DNA from: Candidatus Symbiothrix sp.
GTDB lineage: Bacteria; Bacteroidota; Bacteroidia; Bacteroidales; Azobacteroidaceae
Assembly: GCA_031284765.1 (NCBI GenBank)
Contig: JAITXK010000062.1
Coordinates: 1 to 7,328, forward strand
Direction of reading: 5' to 3'
DNA length: 7,328 nucleotides
Shown here: piece by piece, positions 1 through 6,043 of the stretch
Position numbering within the stretch: the first letter of the stretch is position 1
Layout of the letters: every line of letters starts with the position of its first letter
Notes under the pieces: model-generated
Databases searched by the model: none
Seen by the model: the letters and a program-made list of their open reading frames with translations, nothing else
What the model was told of the DNA's origin: nothing
Program-made: the position numbers and the translations under genes

Positions 1-507
1 TCCGGACCCGCCCTCGGTTGTAGCCTGCACACCGGGCAGCAACTGAATCACTTTGAGAATATCTACTTCTCCCATCAGCGCAGGTAAACGTTGTATTTCT
101 TTGATACTCATCCGTTCGATGCCCATAGTTACACTTGTGATGTTATCGTTCTTGGCGCGAGATGAAATTATAACCTCATCCAGTTGGTGCGTGCCTGATT
201 CAAGTTGAATATTTATTGTTTGTGACACATCGGCATTAAGCGGTATTTCCTTGGTTTGATAACCCATAAAAGAACCGCAAATGATGTAAGTCCCTTTATT
301 CAAATGCAACACATATTGCCCTTTATTATCGGACGTGGTTCCCGTTGAAGTTCCTTTAATGAACAAATAAGCTCCGGGAAGCCTGTCACCCGTTTGGTGG
401 TCGGTGATTACTCCTTTGATTTCCACCTCTCGAATGGAATTTTGACTAAAGGCGATTTGGCTGCAAAATAACGATGTGAGGAAAATAATGATTTTATTTA
501 CAAACAT
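1..507 (-). CDS. TonB-dependent outer-membrane receptor, N-terminal part (cut by window edge)
   Basis: The frame is open for 169 codons and runs off the left edge, so only the N-terminus is visible. It begins with a signal peptide (MFVNKIIIFLTSLF..., likely cut after AFS or AFSQ near residue 21). A carboxypeptidase-like regulatory domain follows at about residues 28-115: a VxIKGVITD strand, the LPGAYLFIKGTSTGTTSD turn, NKGQYVL, and the end strand LDEVIISS. The TonB plug then starts, with ITSVTMGIERMSIKEIQRLP and a stretch ending LLPGVQATTEGGSG (about residues 123-169). That plug opening is typical of the non-SusC TonB receptors of Bacteroidota. Such proteins import siderophores, cobalamin, glycans or peptides across the outer membrane using TonB energy. 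The substrate cannot be judged without the barrel. An in-frame upstream ATG at 567 would add 20 residues (MKKFVWLCPDKYKYSFKIKN). I chose 507 because the signal peptide then starts cleanly. Confidence 0.9.
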   Translation of the reverse strand, partial: MFVNKIIIFLTSLFCSQIAFSQNSIREVEIKGVITDHQTGDRLPGAYLFIKGTSTGTTSDNKGQYVLHLNKGTYIICGSFMGYQTKEIPLNADVSQTINIQLESGTHQLDEVIISSRAKNDNITSVTMGIERMSIKEIQRLPALMGEVDILKVIQLLPGVQATTEGGSG

Positions 508-604
508 ATTTTTTATTTTGAATGAATATTTATATTTATCCGGACACAGCCAAACAAATTTTTTCATGGTGTTTATTTTATATTTTTGAAAGGATTGCTT
601 TTTG

Positions 605-612
605 CAGAGGTA
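605..612 (-). promoter_or_regulatory. Possible -7 box of the TonB receptor gene
   Basis: Read on the minus strand this is TACCTCTG followed by CA, one mismatch from the Bacteroidota sigma-A -7 consensus TAnnTTTG. It would start transcription near 597, about 30 bases before the upstream candidate ATG (567) and 90 before the downstream one (507). I see no good -33 TTTG at the proper spacing, so this is a weak candidate. Confidence 0.25.
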
Positions 613-728
613 ATTCGGAAAAGAATCAGTATAAATAAAAAAACCGAACAACTTAAAAAAAATTATTCAGTTCTACTCTCATGACATAAATATACATCTT
701 ATTTTTGATGAAGCAAAAAATTAATTTT

Positions 729-779
729 TTACCCATTGAATAACAGATACTTATAGGAGAAGAAATAAACAATGGGTAA
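729..779. repeat. Perfect 10-bp inverted repeat
   Basis: The arm TTACCCATTG (729-738) is matched by its exact reverse complement CAATGGGTAA (770-779), with 31 bases between. The sequence inside is AT-rich. It could be a stem in an upstream transcript, the ends of a very short mobile-element remnant, or a protein-binding site. It has no T-run suited to a minus-strand terminator and lies upstream of the receptor gene. Confidence 0.6.
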
Positions 780-871
780 CGATATAGAAACGAGCGAAAC
801 GCTTTAGTCTGCGTTGTTTTGCTTTACCATTATTTCAAATAACTCTTGACAAAGATAACAAAATATGGCTT

Positions 872-978
872 ATCCGAGAAATACGTAGTCGTTAAAATAT
901 GTTTTTAATAGTCTATAAATCAACAATAAAAATAATGATGATGAGGCACACATTGCAATAACTACGCATTTTTCGGAT
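872..978. repeat. Large imperfect inverted repeat, MITE-like
   Basis: The arm ATCCGAGAAATACGTAGT (872-889) pairs with ACTACGCATTTTTCGGAT (961-978), matching at 16 of 18 positions across a 71-base spacer. Outside the arms, similarity continues weakly: TATGG at 864-868 pairs with CCATA at 982-986. The two mismatches are transitions that leave G-T-type pairs possible in RNA. A hairpin of this size beside a transposase relic suggests a miniature inverted-repeat element or the leftover ends of an insertion sequence. I found no clear integron attC core. Confidence 0.55.
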
Positions 979-1100
979 GAACCATAAATAAGTAACATTT
1001 ATTGACTTTAAAGGATGTATCTATTTCGGGTAGCTTTGAGTTTGGCAATATTCTCACGAAAATTTAAATTTGAGGAAAGATCAAATAAAATCAGTTTAAG

Positions 1101-1295
1101 ATGAATAGTACCCACTCTTATTTTAGTCAAATGGAAGATCCCCGTATTGAGAGGTGTAAATTACATTCGATGGGGAGAATTTTCCGTATTGTCAAAGAAC
1201 GCTACCGTTGCCACAAATTATTTTTTGATGATTGGGCTTTTGAAATTGCTTGTGGATTACATAATTTCAGACTAACTTCTCGCTTAACATTCTAA
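1101..1295 (+). pseudogene. Transposase relic, apparently a fusion of two families
   Basis: This 64-codon frame is far too short for a transposase. Residues 1-24 (including YFSQMEDPRIERCKLHSM) resemble the N-terminal conserved segment of ISAs1-family transposases, which reads roughly as FSxIxDPRxxRxKxHxL. Residues about 27-60 (RIFRIVKERYRCHK, then FFDDWAFEIACGLHNFRL) resemble the extreme C-terminus of DDE_Tnp_4-type (IS5-group) transposases, which often end in RIVKDxxR...CGLHNFR. The catalytic core of neither is present. The simplest reading is a deletion joining two decayed insertion sequences. A single internally deleted element of one family is the alternative. Both assignments rest on remembered family patterns, not a search. 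The panC relic just downstream suggests that the same rearrangement removed the front of that gene. Confidence 0.55.
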
Positions 1296-1319
1296 TCGGT
1301 ATAAACTATAGTAGATTAG

Positions 1320-1563
1320 ATGATTTTTATACTCATGGAGAATATTAAAATTGTGGCAACAACATTTTTGGAAAACTCAAATGAATTATGGTATAAAAAA
1401 ATTGATTTAATAGAAACAACTACATGTTCAGGTGGAATATTTTGATTTGGTGGATCGCGATTCTTTGCAAACGGTCAACGATTGGAAAGATTCAGAACAC
1501 ATCGTAGGATGCATTGCCGCTTATGCAGGCGATGTCCGGCTGGTCGATAACATCAGCTATTAA
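1320..1563 (+). pseudogene. panC: panC remnant: C-terminus of pantothenate synthetase, frame-shifted
   Basis: Intact PanC joins pantoate and beta-alanine, using ATP, in coenzyme A synthesis and is about 280 residues long. Here only the end survives. From 1432 the frame reads VEYFDLVDRDSLQTV, then VGCIAAYAGDVRLVDNISY and stop. This matches the PanC C-terminus (VEYFxIVD..., GCIAVxAGxVRLIDNI). The upstream frame (ATG at 1320 or 1335) gives IVATTFLENSNELWYKKIDL and IETTT, which fits the preceding PanC helix only loosely. It changes frame near 1420-1431, so about one extra base or two missing bases lie there. All the N-terminal ATP- and pantoate-binding motifs are absent, and a transposase relic lies immediately upstream. 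The TAA stop overlaps the menA stop by four bases, probably the ancestral tail-to-tail arrangement. The identity of the last 45 codons is fairly sure, the upstream part less so. Confidence 0.7.
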
Positions 1564-2444
1564 ATCAGTAATCCCGAGGAAAGAAGAAGCCCGAAAATAA
1601 ATACGTTTCGTGCCGTTTGCCCCAATATGCCGACTAATTGGGTACCTTTGCCGATAGTCACCATAGTCCGCCATGTCGTGATATGGAAAAGCAAGTATAT
1701 TAACGGCAACAAGCCGGCCCAAATGGTTTTTTCAAACAGGAAATACTGACAACAGATCACGGCAATTATTCCGTTAAACAAATAAAAATACCGTCCGAAT
1801 TTTTCACCGAATAGAATGATGGTGGTCTTTTTATGCGTTTTTTCGTCGGAAAAACGGTCACGATAATTATTGGCTACCAGAATATTAATAATGACTAATC
1901 CTACTGCTATGCCACTCATAGTAACCGGTACTGTCCACTGCGAGGCTTGTACATAATAGGTAAATCCCACAGGAATAATGCCAAAAAAGATGAATACACA
2001 TACATCTCCCCAACCATGATAAGCCAAAGGATACGGGCCTCCTGAATAAGCAATGGCAAATAATGCAACCAAGGCACCTACCATAATCAATTTCCAACCG
2101 CCATATTGTAAAAGCGATAAGCCAATCACCATATCCACAGCCAACAATCCAAGTGTAGCATATAACATGGTCTTAGGTGCTATCCAACCTTCGGCAACAG
2201 CTCTTTGAGGTCCCAAACGTTCTTCGTTATCGGTCCCTTTCTTATAATCGAAATAATCATTGGCAAAATTGGAAATAATTTGTGCTATCAGGGCAAACAA
2301 CAAACAGGTAAACGCAGGCAGCCAATGAAACCGGTTGTCATGAAAAGCCAGGGCACACCCCACCAATACAGGCGTTGCAGCTGCTGTTAATGTTTTAGGT
2401 CGGGCAGCCAAAAGCCAGGCTTGAGGTGAATTTTGCTTTACCAT
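1560..2444 (-). CDS. menA: MenA, 1,4-dihydroxy-2-naphthoate polyprenyltransferase
   Basis: MenA attaches a polyprenyl chain from polyprenyl diphosphate to 1,4-dihydroxy-2-naphthoate with loss of CO2, giving demethylmenaquinone. It is an integral inner-membrane enzyme of the UbiA superfamily. The 294 residues are full length. Seen in order: the AARPKTLTAAATPVLVG entry helix (13-29); the first Asp-rich motif NDYFDYKKGTD (62-72), which binds Mg-diphosphate; GPQRAVAEG (78-86); AYSGGPYPLAYHGWGD (132-147); the second Asp-rich motif NNYRDRFSDEKTHKKT (192-207); and about eight to nine hydrophobic helices. The ARPKT entry and the YSGGPYPL loop fit MenA better than the UbiA or heme O branches. It is the last gene of the minus-strand run, 6 bases after the porin stop, so it is probably transcribed with the transporter genes. 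Its stop overlaps the panC relic by 4 bases. Confidence 0.93.
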   Translation of the reverse strand: MVKQNSPQAWLLAARPKTLTAAATPVLVGCALAFHDNRFHWLPAFTCLLFALIAQIISNFANDYFDYKKGTDNEERLGPQRAVAEGWIAPKTMLYATLGLLAVDMVIGLSLLQYGGWKLIMVGALVALFAIAYSGGPYPLAYHGWGDVCVFIFFGIIPVGFTYYVQASQWTVPVTMSGIAVGLVIINILVANNYRDRFSDEKTHKKTTIILFGEKFGRYFYLFNGIIAVICCQYFLFEKTIWAGLLPLIYLLFHITTWRTMVTIGKGTQLVGILGQTARNVFIFGLLLSSGLLI

Positions 2445-2450
2445 AATGTA

Positions 2451-3533
2451 TCAGAAAAACAGTTGCAACTGCGTTGCAATCGCATTGTTTTTTCCTAAAG
2501 CTTTGTCATCCGTAACAATATAATTGAGCTGCAACCGGCTGAATGGAGCAAAATAATAGTTGATACCGGCAGTAATATCGGTCGTTTCATTCCGGCTGAC
2601 AGAAGTATTGGCATCATAAAAATCATATTTGCCTAATACTTCCCACTTTCCGGGTCCCAACTTGTAAACCAGCGATGTGTAATAACCCTTGCGTTTCAAA
2701 CCGCCGTCATTAGCAGTAATGTATTCGGAACGTCCGTACACATATTTGCTTTGATATTCCGTGCCAAAGGTCAAACGGTTGCGCACATGGTCTTCGGGGG
2801 CTGTGTCGTTCAAACCATAATATAATTTACCGGAATATACGGAACCTCCCAATCGCAAGCCTTTAATAGGTTGATAATAAGCCGTTCCAATAAAATCTTT
2901 CCGGTCATTGTTATCTTTGGTATTGAAACCGGTACCGTTAAAAAGTCCGGCATAATATTCCAAGCGGAAGAAATCATTTTTTTTCAGAAATTTGCCGGAC
3001 ACTTGCAATCCGGCATCACGACCGGCTTTTACGCTGCCCAAGGTCCCGTTCGGATTGTATTGGTTAAAATCACCGGCACTTCCCGACATAGCAGATGCCG
3101 ACCGTGAAAAATAGATTGTTTCAATCCGCGTGGGCGACATGGGATTTTCGAGCGTAAACGGAACCTTATACTGACCAAAACGAACATTCAACGCATCTAC
3201 GGGAAGCCATTCGCCATACAATTCATGAAGACAGGCATTGGGACCAAAATCGTACATCAACATGTAACCAAATTGCCGGCGTTCCCCCAATCTTCCGGTG
3301 GCAAAAAGAATAGCGCGGGCTACGTCTATCGAACTGTGTGCCGTTGTGCGCACTTGCCCCCGATCGGGATATTCGCTATAATTGGCAATCACTTGTCCAT
3401 AGCCGAACAGTTGAAACTGTTCGCTCTGAAAAGCGTTTTTTGTTTTTTTTATAATGTCCTTTTTTTCTTGCGAAAATAAAGATACGCAGACTATTAAAAG
3501 TAAACACGGAGTTAATAAAAATCTATTCTTCAT
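2451..3533 (-). CDS. OprO/OprP-like outer-membrane porin
   Basis: This is a 360-residue beta-barrel protein of the phosphate-selective porin O and P family. A signal peptide occupies residues 1-22 (MKNRFLLTPCLLLIVCVSLF, cut near SQ/EKK). The family features follow: FGYGQVIANYSEY near 43-55, the VRFGQYKVPFTLEN segment (117-130), GRDAGLQVSGKF (171-182), LEYYAGLFNGTG (191-202), and alternating aromatic strands to a C-terminal Phe (QLQLFF), the barrel-assembly signal. It probably forms a trimeric outer-membrane channel for anionic solutes. Phosphate specificity cannot be assumed, because family members in Bacteroidota are numerous and mostly uncharacterised. It lies between the ABC permease (20-base gap) and menA (6-base gap). 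That position suggests it is the outer-membrane entry for the substrate of the ABC importer. Confidence 0.85.
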   Translation of the reverse strand: MKNRFLLTPCLLLIVCVSLFSQEKKDIIKKTKNAFQSEQFQLFGYGQVIANYSEYPDRGQVRTTAHSSIDVARAILFATGRLGERRQFGYMLMYDFGPNACLHELYGEWLPVDALNVRFGQYKVPFTLENPMSPTRIETIYFSRSASAMSGSAGDFNQYNPNGTLGSVKAGRDAGLQVSGKFLKKNDFFRLEYYAGLFNGTGFNTKDNNDRKDFIGTAYYQPIKGLRLGGSVYSGKLYYGLNDTAPEDHVRNRLTFGTEYQSKYVYGRSEYITANDGGLKRKGYYTSLVYKLGPGKWEVLGKYDFYDANTSVSRNETTDITAGINYYFAPFSRLQLNYIVTDDKALGKNNAIATQLQLFF

Positions 3534-3553
3534 CTATCTAGTTTTTTAAATAA

Positions 3554-4291
3554 TCAGTATTTCCATTTGCAAATTTTTTCTTCTATTATATCTATGGTAA
3601 AAAAAAGGATAAAACCAATGAGCGACAAGAGAAGTATGGCGGCATACATTTGTGTATAAGCCAGCCTCATCCACGCATCTACAATGTAAAATCCCATTCC
3701 CTTGTCTGTGCCGAATGTTTCGGTAAAAAACAATACCGATATGGCAGTTCCGACAGTTACCCGAAGTGAAGTTAGCATTTCGGGCAAAATGGCGGGCAAA
3801 ATAATCCACCTCAGCATTTGCTTTTTACCTGCTCCCAATGAAATCAGCACGTGAAAATCTTCGTGCGGAATATGCAGCACGGCATCGCGGGCGGCTACAA
3901 TGATTTGAAACACCAGAATGAGCACAATCATTACGATTTTGGCGCTCTCGCCAATGCCCAACAACAACATCACTACCGGCAACAAAGCAAGTTTAGGCAC
4001 AGGATAAATAAAATACAACAACGGACTGCATATTTTATTGATTTTCGGATAATCGGCAAGCAATAAACCTGCCGGAACGCCTGTCAACACCGCCAGCAAT
4101 ATTCCTTCAACCACCCGCACGAAACTGGCAGTGATATGTTCCCAAATGTTCGATTGCAAAATACTGCCCATCGCTTTATAAACTGTCAAAGGGCTAACCA
4201 ATGCATCCGACTGAATAAACACCGCTAACAGCCACCAAAGCAAATTGAAGGCAAGAAAACCGAACAAGATAGTCTGCAACCGTTTATTCAT
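3554..4291 (-). CDS. ABC importer permease, SsuC/TauC type
   Basis: A 245-residue inner-membrane subunit of an ABC importer. It has about six hydrophobic helices and the binding-protein-dependent transport signature: an EAA-type loop, DFHVLISLGAGKKQMLRWII (about 145-164), followed by LPAILPEMLTSLR, which docks on the ATPase. YPVPKLALLPVVMLLLGIGE (96-115) is the typical helix pair of the nitrate/sulfonate/taurine permease branch. The frame stays open upstream to 4483, but the start at 4291 is chosen. It gives a normal permease N-terminus (MNKRLQTILF plus a hydrophobic helix), and the longer form would carry about 64 basic residues unlike the family. The start overlaps the ATPase stop by 8 bases (ATGAATAA), which implies translational coupling. 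Substrate unknown. Confidence 0.88.
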   Translation of the reverse strand: MNKRLQTILFGFLAFNLLWWLLAVFIQSDALVSPLTVYKAMGSILQSNIWEHITASFVRVVEGILLAVLTGVPAGLLLADYPKINKICSPLLYFIYPVPKLALLPVVMLLLGIGESAKIVMIVLILVFQIIVAARDAVLHIPHEDFHVLISLGAGKKQMLRWIILPAILPEMLTSLRVTVGTAISVLFFTETFGTDKGMGFYIVDAWMRLAYTQMYAAILLLSLIGFILFFTIDIIEEKICKWKY

Positions 4292-5030
4292 CGGTATCTC
4301 TCCCTGTTTCCTGCATACGTTGGCTAATAGTTTGTTCCAAATCATAAAAATCACGAGGTGTTCGATCTGCGTTCGCTTGAAAAAGCGGATTTTTGAAAAT
4401 CTCCGGCGTTTCAATCGCTTGCTTGGGCAATAAAACAATGTAATTTCCCGTGTGCACAGCTTCCCTGATATTATGTGTAACAAATAAAGTGGTGGTTTTG
4501 TACGCTTTCCACAAATACAGAAATAAATCGCGCGAGCGCTCCGCCGTAAACGTATCCAACGATGAAAAAGGTTCGTCCATCAACATCAATTCCGGTTGCA
4601 GCATCCACGCACGCGCCAAGGCAACACGTTGTTGCTGACCGCCACTCAATTCTTTCGGGTAACGTTTGAGCAAGGGTTTGAGTTCCAACTGTTCAATAAT
4701 GTTTTCTGCATTTTTCGATACCGGAACTTTTCGTATTTTTGCGCCTAAAAAAAGATTGGCTTTTACCGTAAGCCAATCAAGCAAACCATAATGTTGAGGA
4801 ATATATCCAATAGATTGCTCCGCCGGATTGACCGGTTTATTTTTCAATAAAATTTCGCCTCCTTTAGGTTTTATGATACCACAAATAGTTTTCAGCAAGG
4901 TCGATTTTCCGCAACCCGAAGTGCCCAGCAAGCAATAAATGCTTCCTGCCTCCACATCCAAATTGAAATTCTTCAATACAGCAGTTTCTCCGTAAGATAC
5001 GTTCAAATTTCTGACAGTGAGTTGGGGCAT
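4284..5030 (-). CDS. ABC importer ATP-binding protein, SsuB/TauB type
   Basis: A 248-residue cytoplasmic ATPase that powers import through the neighbouring permease. All nucleotide-binding motifs are present: Walker A GTSGCGKST (36-44), Q-loop Gln79 in YIPQHYGLLDWLTV, signature LSGGQQQR (128-135), Walker B LMLMDEP (148-154), D-loop SSLD (156-159) and switch His186 in FVTHNIREA. The Q-loop and signature surroundings match the nitrate/sulfonate/taurine class of importer ATPases. The frame is open to 5123, but that extension overlaps the end of the binding-protein gene and lacks family character. Met at 5030 (MPQLTVRNLNVSYGE) begins exactly at the first ABC strand. It starts 14 bases after the binding-protein stop and overlaps the permease start by 8 bases. 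Confidence 0.9.
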   Translation of the reverse strand: MPQLTVRNLNVSYGETAVLKNFNLDVEAGSIYCLLGTSGCGKSTLLKTICGIIKPKGGEILLKNKPVNPAEQSIGYIPQHYGLLDWLTVKANLFLGAKIRKVPVSKNAENIIEQLELKPLLKRYPKELSGGQQQRVALARAWMLQPELMLMDEPFSSLDTFTAERSRDLFLYLWKAYKTTTLFVTHNIREAVHTGNYIVLLPKQAIETPEIFKNPLFQANADRTPRDFYDLEQTISQRMQETGRDTDE

Positions 5031-5044
5031 ATCATGCTGAATGA

Positions 5045-5971
5045 TTAGGGTTGCACAAAATGCCCATCGAGCAAATCGGAAGTTGAGAAGCCATTCGGAA
5101 TCAATCCTTTGCTTTGTAACCATTCGGACACTACCTGAATATCTTTTTCCCGGGGCATTTGAGCAAGCGTATAATCAGGCAAACGGACAGCGCCAATCAA
5201 TGCTTCGGGAAAACCAATGTCGGTAGTTAAAATGGTTTGTATATCCTTCGGTGTATGTGTTTTGATGTATTCTACCGCTTCATTGTAAGCCAGATAAAAC
5301 GCTTTAATCTCATCTTGCTTTTGGTCGATAGCATCGGTTTTAAACATAATGCCTGTTACGGAAAATCCTAATTCGTCCATACAAACAATAGAACGTGCAC
5401 CTTTGGTGGCAGCCATAGTAATGAATGGGTCTGGCAAAGCAGTGGCATCTGACTGTCCATTCAACATCATTTCAAAACGGAGGGGAATTTTGTTAATCTC
5501 TTGTTTTTCAATATCATCGGGCGAAATTCGAGCCAATTGCAAAGCCATTTCGATGCAGAAATCAATTACCGTATTTCGCGAAACGCTGATTTTTTTGTTT
5601 TTCAGGTCTGCAATTTGATGAATATCGCTTTCCGTCCCGGTCATAAGGCAAAAGGTAGAATTGCACGCTGATGTTATTTTCAAATCCACGTCACCGGCTT
5701 TTTGCAAAATAGCGCCGGTATAATCAATCACTGTGCCATCAATATTTCCACTCTGGAATGCGGCATCACGTTCATTTGCCGAATAAAACTTGACAATGTC
5801 CACTTTCACGCCCTGTTCGGCGAAAAAGCCCAATTCCTGCGCCACAGCCAAAGGCACATAATCCATTGACGACATAACGCCTACTCGCAACTCAGTTGAT
5901 TTCTTCGTCCCTTGACGGCACGAAGTAAAACACAGCAAGACAACCAAAAACAAATAAAAAATTTGCTTCAT
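5045..5971 (-). CDS. ABC importer substrate-binding lipoprotein, SsuA/NMT1-like
   Basis: A 308-residue periplasmic binding protein. It has a short lipoprotein signal (MKQIFYLFLVVLLCFTSC) with the lipidated Cys probably at residue 18. No LES-type export motif (Ser plus acidic residues) follows the Cys, so the protein probably faces the periplasm. The mature part has the type II binding fold seen in the SsuA/TauA/NMT1 group: LRVGVMSSMDYVPLAVAQEL (28-47), GFFAEQGVKVDIVKF, then GNIDGTVIDYTGAILQKAG, DLKNKKISVSRNTV, and LPDPFITMAATKG. This group binds sulfonates, nitrate, pyrimidine thiamine precursors and aromatic compounds, so the ligand is open. It is first in the five-gene minus-strand run, with its own candidate promoter box 25 bases upstream. 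No riboswitch fits in the 72-base upstream gap, which weakens a thiamine-precursor role under TPP control. Confidence 0.87.
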   Translation of the reverse strand: MKQIFYLFLVVLLCFTSCRQGTKKSTELRVGVMSSMDYVPLAVAQELGFFAEQGVKVDIVKFYSANERDAAFQSGNIDGTVIDYTGAILQKAGDVDLKITSACNSTFCLMTGTESDIHQIADLKNKKISVSRNTVIDFCIEMALQLARISPDDIEKQEINKIPLRFEMMLNGQSDATALPDPFITMAATKGARSIVCMDELGFSVTGIMFKTDAIDQKQDEIKAFYLAYNEAVEYIKTHTPKDIQTILTTDIGFPEALIGAVRLPDYTLAQMPREKDIQVVSEWLQSKGLIPNGFSTSDLLDGHFVQP

Positions 5972-5995
5972 TATTCATTTTTTTTATTAAGCGTG

Positions 5996-6003
5996 CAAAG
6001 GTA
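5996..6003 (-). promoter_or_regulatory. -7 promoter box of the transporter-menA run
   Basis: On the minus strand this reads TACCTTTG followed by CA, a perfect match to the Bacteroidota -7 consensus TAnnTTTG. Transcription would begin near 5988, giving a leader of roughly 17 bases before the lipoprotein ATG at 5971. A TTG on the same strand (6029-6027) could be the -33 element, but its spacing is a little long (23 bases). Confidence 0.6.
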
Positions 6004-6015
6004 AAAAAGATATTA

Positions 6016-6023
6016 TACTTTTG
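6016..6023 (+). promoter_or_regulatory. -7 promoter box of menG
   Basis: TACTTTTG fits the Bacteroidota -7 consensus TAnnTTTG exactly. A start near 6030 would give a leader of about 14 bases before the menG ATG at 6044. No clear -33 TTTG lies at the expected place. The box is 12 bases from the opposite-strand box at 5996-6003, so two polymerases could hardly bind at once. Confidence 0.6.
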
Positions 6024-6043
6024 TAGCAAGTGACAAACAGAAT

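Larger units (their letters stand above)
568..1100. other. Long AT-rich intergenic region
   Basis: No gene with recognisable protein character was found on either strand. The stretch holds the upstream region of the receptor gene, a 10-bp inverted repeat (729-779), an 18-base near-perfect inverted repeat (872-978) and runs of A and T. It leads into a transposase relic at 1101. It looks like decayed mobile-element territory rather than a plain promoter region. Confidence 0.6.

Noticed and set aside
862..988. Integron attC site or CRISPR unit
   Set aside because: The inverted repeat lacks the GTTRRRY/RYYYAAC core boxes, and no repeat-spacer series is present anywhere in the window.
1015..1104. 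29-codon plus-strand frame (MYLFRVALSLAIFSRK...) whose stop overlaps the ATG of the transposase relic
   Set aside because: The frame is short, without a family match or promoter box. The overlap ATGA is easily met by chance in AT-rich DNA.
1492..1722. Minus-strand 76-codon frame over the menA end
   Set aside because: It is an alternate frame of menA and the panC relic, with no recognisable motif.
4292..4483. N-terminal extension of the permease frame
   Set aside because: It overlaps the ATPase gene and encodes a basic, non-membrane stretch unlike permease N-termini.
5031..5123. N-terminal extension of the ATPase frame
   Set aside because: It overlaps the 3' end of the binding-protein gene. 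The ABC domain begins exactly at the downstream Met (5030).
5972..6043. TPP or other riboswitch ahead of the transporter run
   Set aside because: The gap is only 72 bases and is filled by two promoter boxes, with predicted leaders under 20 bases.
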